DNA of 64,000 nucleotides from Phycisphaerales bacterium (lineage in GTDB: Bacteria > Planctomycetota > Phycisphaerae > Phycisphaerales > SM1A02), in the NCBI GenBank assembly GCA_014238205.1, contig JABABM010000003.1:62001-126000 (forward strand), read 5' to 3'. A program made the translations under genes and the position numbers. Each line of letters begins with the position of its first letter. Position 1 is the first letter of the stretch. Shown one piece after another: positions 16,142-25,215 of this stretch. The notes under the pieces are model-generated. The model was not told where the DNA came from. It ran no database searches and was given only the letters and a program-made list of their open reading frames with translations.

Positions 16142-18130
16142 GTGTCACAGAATGATCTCGTCGACAAGTTGAAGAACGTCTCCGAAAAGGATCGCCAGCA
16201 GATTCAGCAGGCGCAGGAGATGCTTGGGCCCGATCCTTCGACCATGGGTTTCATCAAGAATCTCTTCTGGGGTCGATTCCGCGAAGAACTGGTCTTCCCC
16301 TTCCCCGTTGAAGAGCAGGATGAACGGGGGCGTTGCGACGCGCTCCTGGACTCTCTCGATTCCTATCTTCGAAATGAACATCCGGCTATCGAGATCGATC
16401 AGGAACAGTACATTCCGGATTGGGTGATCGTGCGGTTGTTCAAGATGGGCGTGATGGGAATGATCATCCCCCAGGAGTATGGCGGGGGCGGATTCAGTGT
16501 CACCAGCTACAACCGCGTCCTTGAACGAATCGGTCAGACCTGCGGCTCCACCGCTGTCATGGTGAGCGCTCACCAGTCCATCGGGTGCGGAGCCATCAAC
16601 CTCTTCGGGACATCTGAGCAGAAATCCCACTGGCTGCCTCGCATGGCGGAGGGCATGCTCAGCGCCTTCTGTCTCTCGGAGCCGAATGTAGGTTGCGATG
16701 CAGGTGGGCAGGAAACCTACTGCACCATGTCGGAGTGCGGAAACTACTACCTCATCAACGGTGAAAAGAAGTGGGCAACTTCAGGCGCACTCTCCGGAAT
16801 GTTTACGGTCATGTGCAAACATGATCTGGCGGATCCCGATACGGGGAAATCCCGAAGCAAGGTGACCGCCCTGATCTGTACTCCAGACATGGATGGAATC
16901 GACATCTTCAGTCGGAACAGGGCCAAGTGCGGCATCCGAGGCACCTGGCAGGCAAGGGTTCGGTTTACGAACGTACGTGTGCCGAAGGAGAACCTCCTTC
17001 ACGAGGAGGGCCGAGGACTCAATGTCGCCTTGACATGTTTGAACTGGGGTCGCTGCACTCTCTCGGCCGGCATGGTCGGGGCTGGGCAGACCGCCTACCT
17101 GCAAGCCTTGAAATGGGCGGAAACAAGGCACCAGTTCGATCGTCCGATTGGTGAGTTCGAACTTGTTCGAGAGAAGCTCGCAAGCATGGCTTCCTACTGC
17201 TATGCCATGGACTCGATGCTCTACATGACCACTGGAATAGTCGACCGCAATGATGAAGACATCATGCTCGAAACTGCAGTCTGCAAGGTCTTCTGTTCGG
17301 AAATGGGCTACCGATGTACGAACACCGCAATGCAGGTCATGGGCGGTGAGGGATACATGACCGAGAATGAACTGGAGCGACTGTGGAGAGATTCGAGGAT
17401 CAATACGATCGTCGAAGGAGCCAACGAGGTCATGCATGCCTTCGTGTTTGCATATGGCTCGAAGCAGCTGGGTGAACACATGCTTGCAATCCGTGCAAAG
17501 CCGTGGAAGAAGCCCGGGGCCGCACTGAAACTGGCTGCCCAGTTGTTCCTTGGTGTTCGACCCGCCGGCCCCAGGATTTCTTCACTTGATGAATCTCTTC
17601 GGGAACACGCGATTGCCCTCGCTGCAATGACCCGTGAGTTCAGCCACCAGGTCAAACGGATGTTCAAGATTCACGAGGAATCCCTGATCACCAACCAGAT
17701 GATCCAGTACCGACTGAGTTCAATGTGCATCTGGATACACGCAATGACATGCAGCCTTTCCCGGTTCAACCTGTCCATCGCGGGTGGGCTTGATGAGAAG
17801 CAACTGAAGCGGGATCGCGACATCCTCAACCACATCTGCAGCCTCGCCCAGTACAACTTTCACGAGGCTATAAGGCACCTGGACAACAATACCGATGTCA
17901 CCATGCGGATTGCAGCTGATGCCGCCTGGTCGCTCAGGGAATCTCTTCCGAATTCGGACTACAGTATTCCCGAAAAGACACCCGACCTTTCCGCCCAGGG
18001 CCAAGGTCGAGTGCCTGACCAGACCCATATTCAACAGTTTGGATCCGGTTCACTTTCCAAGGATGCGTGGGATTCAACTGAACCCAGGAACATCGAGTCG
18101 AAGGCTGAAAGAGAGAAGGATCTCGCATGA
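16142..18130 (+). CDS. Acyl-CoA dehydrogenase with a long C-terminal extension
   Basis: FAD enzyme introducing the alpha-beta double bond into acyl-CoA. At 662 residues it is longer than the usual 380-390. An N-terminal extension (1-85) is followed by the N, middle and C domains (about 85-455) and about 200 extra helical residues, as in very-long-chain and some planctomycete acyl-CoA dehydrogenases. Marks are MGMIIPQEYGGGG, FCLSEPNVGCDAG, the loop KCGIRGTWQARVRFTNVRVP, and the C-terminal QVMGGEGYMTENELERLWRD followed by the catalytic-Glu region VEGANEVM. Start is GTG. It overlaps leucine dehydrogenase by 4 bases (ATGA), so the two are translationally coupled. Substrate chain is undetermined; context favours branched acyl-CoA. 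Confidence 0.88.
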   Translation: MSQNDLVDKLKNVSEKDRQQIQQAQEMLGPDPSTMGFIKNLFWGRFREELVFPFPVEEQDERGRCDALLDSLDSYLRNEHPAIEIDQEQYIPDWVIVRLFKMGVMGMIIPQEYGGGGFSVTSYNRVLERIGQTCGSTAVMVSAHQSIGCGAINLFGTSEQKSHWLPRMAEGMLSAFCLSEPNVGCDAGGQETYCTMSECGNYYLINGEKKWATSGALSGMFTVMCKHDLADPDTGKSRSKVTALICTPDMDGIDIFSRNRAKCGIRGTWQARVRFTNVRVPKENLLHEEGRGLNVALTCLNWGRCTLSAGMVGAGQTAYLQALKWAETRHQFDRPIGEFELVREKLASMASYCYAMDSMLYMTTGIVDRNDEDIMLETAVCKVFCSEMGYRCTNTAMQVMGGEGYMTENELERLWRDSRINTIVEGANEVMHAFVFAYGSKQLGEHMLAIRAKPWKKPGAALKLAAQLFLGVRPAGPRISSLDESLREHAIALAAMTREFSHQVKRMFKIHEESLITNQMIQYRLSSMCIWIHAMTCSLSRFNLSIAGGLDEKQLKRDRDILNHICSLAQYNFHEAIRHLDNNTDVTMRIAADAAWSLRESLPNSDYSIPEKTPDLSAQGQGRVPDQTHIQQFGSGSLSKDAWDSTEPRNIESKAEREKDLA

Positions 18131-19194
18131 AGACGCTTGAACTGATGTCACAGCTCGGACATGAACGCGTCTGCTTCTGGCATGATGCTGAAACCGGCAT
18201 GCGTGCAATCATCGCTCTCCATTCCACCGCACTCGGCAATGCCCTCGGCGGAACTCGCAGGTGGCACTACGGCGATGAGCACGATGCCCTGCATGATGTG
18301 CTCCGCCTGTCCGAGGGCATGACCTACAAAGCTGCCTGTGCGGGCCTGCCCATGGGTGGAGCAAAGAGTGTTGTGCTCCTGCCTGAACGTGGCATGGAAG
18401 GTACGGAAGCCGAAGCCAGGGCCATGGGTCGATTTGTGAACACCTTCAATGGTCAGTACATCGCGGCTGAGGATGTGGGCGTCAACGAGCAGTACATCGA
18501 CTGGATGAACCTGGAAACCGAACATGTCCAGGGGGGCACTGGGAGTGGACAGGGCGGCGATCCTTCGCCCCATACCGCACTGGGCGTCCTCCGCGGCATG
18601 CAGGCCTGTCTTCGTCATATCGGTGTTGATCAATTCGCAGGTCTGACCGTCGCCATACAGGGTGTTGGAAGTGTTGGTGCACACCTCGCCAAACTCCTGC
18701 ATGAACATGGCGCCGATCTGGTCGTAGCCGACATCAACAAGGACCTTGTCCAGGAACTCGTTGAGTCATGTGGAGCCAAGGCGGCGAATGTCGATGAAAT
18801 TCTGCTGCATCCATGCGACATTCTTGCTCCATGTGCGCTTGGTGGGATTCTCGACAGTGACATCATCGGCAGGATCCAGGCCAGGATCGTCTGCGGTGCA
18901 GCGAACAACCAGCTTGACAAGCCGTCGATCGACGGGAAGTTGCTCATGGACCGAGGCATCCTGTACGCGCCTGACTTCATCGTGAATGCGGGTGGACTCA
19001 TCCATCTTGCGGGAACGTACCTTGAGATGTCGGAGTCCGAGCTTGAAGGAAAAATCAATGAGATCGAGGAGACAACCTCCCACATTCTTGAAATCAGCGC
19101 TGATCGCCTGATTGCCGGCAACAAGGCCGCAACTGAACTTGCCCTGCACCGAATCCGGACGGGCTCCGTCAAGGAACGTCTCCATGCCGGTTGA
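18127..19194 (+). CDS. Leucine dehydrogenase (Glu/Leu/Phe/Val dehydrogenase family)
   Basis: NAD-dependent oxidative deamination of branched-chain amino acids to 2-oxoacids, the entry step for the 2-oxoacid dehydrogenase encoded next. The 355 residues fit the family. The substrate domain has GGTRRW, then GMTYKAACAGLPMGGAKSVV, holding the two active-site Lys, and AEDVGVN with the catalytic Asp. The NAD-binding Rossmann domain has VAIQGVGSVGAHLA and VVADINKD. The domain around LHEHGAD and APCALGG is closer to leucine dehydrogenase than to glutamate dehydrogenase. It overlaps the upstream acyl-CoA dehydrogenase gene by 4 bases and the downstream E1-alpha gene by 11. Confidence 0.88.
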   Translation: MKTLELMSQLGHERVCFWHDAETGMRAIIALHSTALGNALGGTRRWHYGDEHDALHDVLRLSEGMTYKAACAGLPMGGAKSVVLLPERGMEGTEAEARAMGRFVNTFNGQYIAAEDVGVNEQYIDWMNLETEHVQGGTGSGQGGDPSPHTALGVLRGMQACLRHIGVDQFAGLTVAIQGVGSVGAHLAKLLHEHGADLVVADINKDLVQELVESCGAKAANVDEILLHPCDILAPCALGGILDSDIIGRIQARIVCGAANNQLDKPSIDGKLLMDRGILYAPDFIVNAGGLIHLAGTYLEMSESELEGKINEIEETTSHILEISADRLIAGNKAATELALHRIRTGSVKERLHAG

Positions 19195-20296
19195 AACCGT
19201 CTTTGAAACCACGATAAAACGAGTTTCGATCCTTGACGAGCACGGTCGGTTCGACGAGGAGCTGGGAGCAGATCTCATCCCGGATGCAGACCTGATCAAG
19301 CTCTACTCGCACCTGGTGACCTGCAGGCATTTTGATGAGATCGCCTTCAAACTCCAGCGAAGTGGACGAATGGGCACCTACCCGGAGAACCGGGGGCAGG
19401 AGGCTACTTCTCTTGGAGCTGCCTATGCATTACGAAAGACCGACTGGCTTGTTCCCTGCTACCGGGAGAATGCCGGCCTGTTCTGGCATGGGCTCCCCAT
19501 GGAATACGTGCTTCTTCACTGGATGGGCGATGAGCGTGGAAACGAGATTCCAGACGGCGTCAATGTGACTCCTCTTGCCATCCCCATCGGCACACAGATG
19601 CTTCACGCGGCCGGGTTGGCCTGGTCGCACAAGTATCGTGGTGATGACACTATCGCATGCACCTTCTTTGGAGATGGGGCAACCAGCGAAGGTGACTTCC
19701 ACGAAGCCATGAATTTCTCTGCGAACCTTGAACTTCCAGTGCTCTTCTTCTGCCAGAACAACTCGTGGGCGATCTCAGTACCCACCAGGATTCAGTGCTC
19801 TGCTCCGACAATCGCCCAGCGTGGGGTCGGCTATGGAATGGAATGCATCCAGGTCGATGGCAATGATCTCTTTGCTGTCGTGAAGGTTGTCCGTGATGCG
19901 GCTGAACGAGCACGCACGACGAACAAGCCGACGTTCATCGAGGCCATTACCTATCGACTCGGGGACCATACGACAGCGGATGACGCACGTCGCTATCGCG
20001 ATCAGGAAGAAGTAGAGATGTGGGAACTCCGAGATCCACTCATCCGGCTTCGGAACCATCTTGATGCCAAGGGCCTGTGGGATGAAACAAGGCAGGCTGC
20101 GCTGCTTGAACAGGCGGAAGCCCATGTCGTCGATGTAGTCAAGAATGCTGAAGAAATCGAACCACTCCCGGCAACCGACATGTTTGCCCACATGTACAAG
20201 GACATGCCGGCGGGACTGGAAGAACAGGCTCGTGCCATGAGGACATGCAGCCTTGGACGGCTTCCTGGTGAAACCATCGACCAGGCTGCAACATAG
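19184..20296 (+). CDS. 2-oxoacid (branched-chain type) dehydrogenase E1 component, alpha subunit
   Basis: Thiamine-diphosphate subunit that decarboxylates 2-oxoacids and passes the acyl group to the E2 lipoyl arm. The 370 residues include the TPP-binding run GDGATSEGDFHEAMNFSANL ending in FFCQNN, and the phosphorylation-loop-like region ITYRLGDHTTADDARRYRD typical of branched-chain or acetoin-type E1-alpha. The start at 19184 matches where homology begins. An in-frame ATG at 19112 lies inside the leucine dehydrogenase gene. It is followed 20 bases later by E1-beta. Pyruvate specificity is not excluded, but neighbouring leucine dehydrogenase and acyl-CoA genes favour a branched-chain substrate. 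Confidence 0.9.
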   Translation: MPVETVFETTIKRVSILDEHGRFDEELGADLIPDADLIKLYSHLVTCRHFDEIAFKLQRSGRMGTYPENRGQEATSLGAAYALRKTDWLVPCYRENAGLFWHGLPMEYVLLHWMGDERGNEIPDGVNVTPLAIPIGTQMLHAAGLAWSHKYRGDDTIACTFFGDGATSEGDFHEAMNFSANLELPVLFFCQNNSWAISVPTRIQCSAPTIAQRGVGYGMECIQVDGNDLFAVVKVVRDAAERARTTNKPTFIEAITYRLGDHTTADDARRYRDQEEVEMWELRDPLIRLRNHLDAKGLWDETRQAALLEQAEAHVVDVVKNAEEIEPLPATDMFAHMYKDMPAGLEEQARAMRTCSLGRLPGETIDQAAT

Positions 20297-20316
20297 GGAA
20301 GGATGAACGAGGGACC

Positions 20317-21285
20317 ATGGCGAATCTAACACTTGTACAAGCAATCAACCTGGCCTTGATCCAGGAAATGGAACGCGATGATCGCGTCCTCATCCTTGGA
20401 GAGGATGTGGGTCTCAATGGAGGTGTGTTCCGCGTTACGGAGGGACTGCACAAGAGATTCGGTGCAGATCGGGTCGTCGACTCCCCACTTGCCGAATCCG
20501 GCATCATCGGAGCTTCCATCGGCCTGGCCATGGGAGGCCTGCGACCGATCCCTGAAATCCAGTTTGAAGGCTTTCTTGGTCCGGCATATGACCAACTCTG
20601 TACCCACGCGGCGAGAATGCGAACACGAACCCGGGGAGCGTTGACCGTTCCACTTACGGTGAGAGTGCCCGTCGGTGGTGGGATCCATGCCCCCGAGTTG
20701 CACAGTGACAGTCCCGAGGCCATCTACACGCATATTCCGGGGATCAAGGTTGTCATGCCAAGTTCCCCCTACGACGCCAAGGGGCTGCTTGTAAGTGCCA
20801 TCCGTGACCCTGATCCCGTCATCTTCTTCGAACCCAAGCGGATCTACAGGGCGTTCCGAGAAGAGGTGCCTGAAGACGAATACACGATTCCCATCGGCGA
20901 AGCTCGCATCGTCCGTGAAGGTGACGAGCTGACCATGGTTTCCTGGGGAGCCTCCGTCATCCAGTGCATGAACGCAATCGAGTCATCTGGGCGAGACATC
21001 GAGCTCATCGATCTACGCAGCATCAGCCCGATTGACATGGCTCGAATAGCAACGTCGGTCCAGAAGACAGGCAGGGCCGTTGTCGTGCATGAAGCTCCGA
21101 TGACCTGTGGAGTCGGAGCCGAAATCGCAACTCGAATCATGGAAGAGTGCTTTCTTCATCTTGAAGCCCCTGTTCAAAGAGTTACAGGATTCGACTGCAC
21201 CATGCCGTACTACAAGCTTGAACTTGACTACCTGCCCGATGCGGCCAGGATCGAGCAGGCTGTTGCGGATGTCTTCGCGTATTAA
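20317..21285 (+). CDS. 2-oxoacid (branched-chain type) dehydrogenase E1 component, beta subunit
   Basis: Forms the alpha2beta2 E1 with the upstream product. The 322 residues show the classic transketolase-like pyrimidine-binding domain: MANLTLVQAINLALIQEM, LGEDVGLNGGVFRVTEGL with the conserved Glu, DSPLAESGIIGASIGLAM and MPSSPYDAKGLL. A C-terminal transketolase domain (about 190-320) follows. The length is standard. It is part of an ordered E1-alpha, E1-beta, E2 run; the gap to E2 is 21 bases. Confidence 0.92.
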   Translation: MANLTLVQAINLALIQEMERDDRVLILGEDVGLNGGVFRVTEGLHKRFGADRVVDSPLAESGIIGASIGLAMGGLRPIPEIQFEGFLGPAYDQLCTHAARMRTRTRGALTVPLTVRVPVGGGIHAPELHSDSPEAIYTHIPGIKVVMPSSPYDAKGLLVSAIRDPDPVIFFEPKRIYRAFREEVPEDEYTIPIGEARIVREGDELTMVSWGASVIQCMNAIESSGRDIELIDLRSISPIDMARIATSVQKTGRAVVVHEAPMTCGVGAEIATRIMEECFLHLEAPVQRVTGFDCTMPYYKLELDYLPDAARIEQAVADVFAY

Positions 21286-21306
21286 ACACCAGGCTCGACG
21301 AATACC

Positions 21307-22620
21307 ATGGTCATCAAGCAACCAAATGACAAATCGCACTTCATACTTCCCGATCTCGGGGAAGGTGTGCATGAAGCCGAAATCGTCCGGTGGTGTGTTG
21401 CTCCGGGCGACCCGGTCAAGGAGCACCAGACCCTGGCGGAAATGGAAACAGACAAGGCCCTGGTTGAAGTGCCCAGCCCATGGAGCGGTGTCATCAAGGA
21501 ACTCCACGGCAAGGAAGGCGACATCGTCAACGTAGGCAACACGCTCGTGTCCTATGCCACGCAGGTGGAGCCGGACAGCCCTCCACCAAGAACACCTGAA
21601 CATGTTGAACCGGATGAAAGTGATGATGCCGGGACCGTAGTAGGAACGGTTGATTCGAACTTGACCGTTCCCGCATCATTTTCAAGGCAGGCCCCGGCCA
21701 CTCCACAGGATGATGTCGAAAAGGCACGAGCCACACCAGCCGTCCGGAGAATAGCTCGAGACCTTGAAATCGACATCAACGCCGTCAGTGGGACCGGGCG
21801 AGGTGGGCGTGTTACTGCAAGTGATGTCCATGAGCGTTCCATTGTTGCTGGCACGCCTCTGCCGACGCAGGCTGATGAGGTGAATGCTCCAACACCCCTG
21901 GCAACGCCTGTTTCTTTGCCCCTGGAAGGGGTTGCACAGCGGATACCGTTCAAGGGCATTCGCCGGAAAATAGCGCAATCCCTGCTTCACTCCGTCCAAA
22001 CCGCCGTTCATTTCACCGTGGTGGACGAAGCCGATGTTACGGAGCTGGAAAAGAGACGAAGTGGCCTTGAGGCTTTCCTTGGCCGACGATTGAGTCTTCT
22101 CCCCTTCATCATGTCCGCTGTCTGCAAGGGTCTCCAGAAGCATCCCATGCTCAATGCGAACGTCGATGACTTCATCGAAGAGATTCAGGTCATGAAGCAC
22201 GTCAACCTCGGTTGTGCCGTCGACACGGACCATGGGTTGATGGTGCCGGTCATCAACAATGCGGATTCGTTGACGATCGTTCAACTGGCTGACCAGATTG
22301 CTCAACTGGCTTCCGGATGCAGGGACAGGACGATTGAACGTGAACTCCTTGCGGGTGGAACATTCACGATTTCCAATGTCGGTTCCGCCGGAGGAGCATT
22401 CGCAACTCCGATCATCAACTATCCGGAAGTTGGAATTCTTGCCACCGGGCGTACCCGGGAACGTGTACTGACGAAGGACGGCACCTTCTATGCCGGATCA
22501 GTTCTTCCGCTGAGTCTCAGTTGTGATCATCGCGTCGTCGATGGGGCTGAAGGTGCACGATTCCTTCAGACAGTGAAGGACCTGCTTCAGAACCCGACTG
22601 AGCTGCTCCCTGAAGCCTGA
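21307..22620 (+). CDS. Dihydrolipoamide acyltransferase, E2 component of a 2-oxoacid dehydrogenase
   Basis: Swings acyl groups from E1 to CoA through a lipoylated lysine. The 437 residues run as one lipoyl domain (8-85, lipoyl Lys50 in METDKALVEVPSPW), an acidic and Pro-rich linker, a peripheral-subunit-binding domain (about 140-175: ATPAVRRIARDLEIDINAVS) and the acyltransferase core (about 205-435), with catalytic His in SCDHRVVDGAEGARF near the end. A single lipoyl domain and this spacing suit branched-chain E2. No E3 (lipoamide dehydrogenase) gene follows; the run ends here, 7 bases before a convergent gene, so E3 must be supplied from elsewhere. Confidence 0.92.
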   Translation: MVIKQPNDKSHFILPDLGEGVHEAEIVRWCVAPGDPVKEHQTLAEMETDKALVEVPSPWSGVIKELHGKEGDIVNVGNTLVSYATQVEPDSPPPRTPEHVEPDESDDAGTVVGTVDSNLTVPASFSRQAPATPQDDVEKARATPAVRRIARDLEIDINAVSGTGRGGRVTASDVHERSIVAGTPLPTQADEVNAPTPLATPVSLPLEGVAQRIPFKGIRRKIAQSLLHSVQTAVHFTVVDEADVTELEKRRSGLEAFLGRRLSLLPFIMSAVCKGLQKHPMLNANVDDFIEEIQVMKHVNLGCAVDTDHGLMVPVINNADSLTIVQLADQIAQLASGCRDRTIERELLAGGTFTISNVGSAGGAFATPIINYPEVGILATGRTRERVLTKDGTFYAGSVLPLSLSCDHRVVDGAEGARFLQTVKDLLQNPTELLPEA

Positions 22621-22627
22621 AGAATGT

Positions 22628-24955
22628 TCAAAGGCCACTCAGTGCTGCAACCTGTGCAGCCAGCCAGACAGTGAGATCCTCTTCGCTGTTGACGTTGTCA
22701 GGCCAGGAGGAAGGGTCTGCAGCCGTCACGTTGGCAGTCAACCACCCGATCATGGCAATGGAATTCGTGATGCCGTCAGGCCATGTCGCGGGGTTGTTTG
22801 GATCGAACTGGTTGATGTCATACCCACTCTGCCCACCGCCCCCATCATCAGCACCTGCCCCGTAGGTATCGACATTCGACAACTGATAGGTGGCTCCCCG
22901 CATGCCGACGTTGTATACGGCTGCAACGTCGCTGAGGCTCTGGCTCGTTGATGACGGGGATCCGAATCCGGAGAGCAAGCCGCTGAACGAACCAAGGTCG
23001 CTGCTGCTGCTGGATTGACTCTGCAATGACCATATGTAGGAAATGTTCGCCCCGCCGCATTGCCAGAACACGCTGGCGACATCGACCCCGGTTCCCGGCC
23101 CTCCATCCGCATCGATCTCGTACTGGCCGACTCCCACCGGCTCCCAGGCGATGATCGGGTCGCCATCACCTTGGTAGGTGACAATGTTCACTTCCGAAAC
23201 AACCTCGTCATCCATGATCCAGATGGCTATTCGCCCATCATCGACATTCTGCCAGAGCATGTCGTCGCGGAGGCCGTCTCCATCAAAATCGCCGTTGATC
23301 TTCGGAAAGAAACCCGGTCCTGCAAGCACCTGGTTTCCGTCAGTATCAATCAGCAGACGCACCCAATACACATTCCCCGGGTTGTTCGGGTTTCGCTTGC
23401 GAATCGCGCTTGCCTTCTGTACATGGTTGTACCAGAACACGGAAGCGCCTGGATTCGCAACTGAAGATTCGATCATCGAGATCGGTTGCCAATTCGAATC
23501 AGGAACTCCCTGCGTCGAAACCGTGCCGGGACCTATCCACTGGCCGGATTCTCCCGGAACATGGTTGATGTTCCAGGTGGTGGTTATCCCGTTGACCTCG
23601 TTGAACCAGAGCAACTCGTCCGCACCGTCATTGTCGAAATCCTCCGTGCCGACGACTCTCCATCCGGAACCAACCTCGATGTCCAGTGGTCCATGCTCAA
23701 GGATTTCGCCATTTTCCATGAACCAGACGAAGGATGGATTTTTCCTGGGGTGGCGGAAATAGATGTCTGTATCTCCATCACCATCAAAGTCCCCGAGGTA
23801 CGCCTTGACATTCAACCAACTCATCTTGCCCGGCTCTGATGATGCGGCAATCTTGACCGGCTTCGTCCCGTTCCGATTCAGAACCGGCTCGAGCTTCCCG
23901 CCGATGCCCGGTCCGTTGATCGACAGCCTTGGAAGGTGAGAGAAGTTCCTGCCTGGATCGACGATCTCGACATTCGTGATCGGGCCGGGACCTCGAACGA
24001 TCTCGAACTTTGCGCCCGTTCCATCCGGCCCGGGATCGATGAACTCGAGGTCCGGATCTTCCCTGTAACCAAGACCGCCACTGATCAAGGGCGGTTCGCC
24101 GACATCATCACCGAGAAATCCATTGATGCCGCCGAAGAGAAATGCCTGGAAGACGGCACCTGAACCATCGCCTGGATCCGAGAGAAACTCCCACTCGGGT
24201 GTCTCCGTGAAATCGGAGCCGTTCTGGATGACGGTCGGTGGTCCCAGGCCTCCTGAAAGGATCGTTCCTGTTTCATCAGCCCAGACAGTTGCAAAGGCTG
24301 CCTTGGACAGATCTCTTGAGGGGTGAGGGGCAATGAGGGCCAGGGGACGAGGGGCTCCAGGATCACCTGCGGGGTACCCACTGCCTCCATCGAATACCTG
24401 GATCTCCGCGACTTCACCGGAAGAAGCGCCTCCTCCAGCGAGCGTGTACGTGTAGAAGAAACCCGTACCACCCGATGCCTCCGGGTCGCCGTCGATCAAA
24501 CGCATGTCAAGGATACCGCCAGGTGGCGTGCTGTAATCCCGACCTGGATCGACGATCATCACTTCAGACACCGGGCCAACCACGTTCAATCGGGCATCAA
24601 GCTGGCCTCCTCCGCTTGAAGGATTGTCAGCAACGATCCTGTTGTCCGTGAAGTAGCCGGAACCCCTGGCGGCGACGGCAATCCGGTCGATCGAACCGAT
24701 CCTGTTACGTACCCGTATTCCTTCCTCATCGATGTACTGGATGAAGATCTGTCCCGAAGGAAACTCGAGCCACAACAGGTCATGAAACCCGTCCGGGTCG
24801 TCATTCATCGCCTTCATCGAGCCGAAGTCGCCTATCGCGAGAATGCGGTTCGTGGCTTCTCCCGCTGCAGGTGAAGTCAACGACAGCGTGGCCACTGCAA
24901 GCGTGCCTGCAATGGCGTGGACTGCCGTCGATTTCACTCGTTCGGTGAAGATCAT
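22628..24955 (-). CDS. Large secreted repeat protein with FG-GAP/VCBS-like motifs
   Basis: A 775-residue exported protein with a Sec signal (residues about 1-33, ending SPAAGEA). The N-terminal half contains four repeats around a core such as VMIVDPGRDYS and VEIVDPGRNFSHLP (also IQVFDGGSGYP and AVAARGSGYF), suggesting a beta-rich array. The middle carries three calcium-binding-like FG-GAP units: DFDGDGDTDIYF, DFDNDGADELLWF and DFDGDGLRDDMLW. A Ser-Gln-rich stretch and two short tandem repeats built on WPDGITNS and WPDNVNSE close the protein. It is probably a surface or extracellular structural or adhesion protein. It is the last gene of the minus-strand glycan run, separated by 260 bases, so it may have its own promoter. 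Confidence 0.75.
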   Translation of the reverse strand: MIFTERVKSTAVHAIAGTLAVATLSLTSPAAGEATNRILAIGDFGSMKAMNDDPDGFHDLLWLEFPSGQIFIQYIDEEGIRVRNRIGSIDRIAVAARGSGYFTDNRIVADNPSSGGGQLDARLNVVGPVSEVMIVDPGRDYSTPPGGILDMRLIDGDPEASGGTGFFYTYTLAGGGASSGEVAEIQVFDGGSGYPAGDPGAPRPLALIAPHPSRDLSKAAFATVWADETGTILSGGLGPPTVIQNGSDFTETPEWEFLSDPGDGSGAVFQAFLFGGINGFLGDDVGEPPLISGGLGYREDPDLEFIDPGPDGTGAKFEIVRGPGPITNVEIVDPGRNFSHLPRLSINGPGIGGKLEPVLNRNGTKPVKIAASSEPGKMSWLNVKAYLGDFDGDGDTDIYFRHPRKNPSFVWFMENGEILEHGPLDIEVGSGWRVVGTEDFDNDGADELLWFNEVNGITTTWNINHVPGESGQWIGPGTVSTQGVPDSNWQPISMIESSVANPGASVFWYNHVQKASAIRKRNPNNPGNVYWVRLLIDTDGNQVLAGPGFFPKINGDFDGDGLRDDMLWQNVDDGRIAIWIMDDEVVSEVNIVTYQGDGDPIIAWEPVGVGQYEIDADGGPGTGVDVASVFWQCGGANISYIWSLQSQSSSSSDLGSFSGLLSGFGSPSSTSQSLSDVAAVYNVGMRGATYQLSNVDTYGAGADDGGGGQSGYDINQFDPNNPATWPDGITNSIAMIGWLTANVTAADPSSWPDNVNSEEDLTVWLAAQVAALSGL

Positions 24956-25215
24956 GAACTCATGTTCCCGGGATGCCCGAGTTGTCCCACGAAACCCCTT
25001 CCTGAAGTCTCATACGATGGGATTCTCTCCTGGTTCATCCTACTCCTGCAGGTGCACCCTCAAGCCTGTAAATCACCTCTCTACACACAAATCGGCCTGC
25101 ATACCCCCCCTGTTCCACACAGAATGGGAGATCGTGGAAAGCCGCATTACCGGACCGATAGAACGCATCCTGCGACCACTTGATTGCAACTGGATTCAAG
25201 GTCTCCCGGTGGAAG

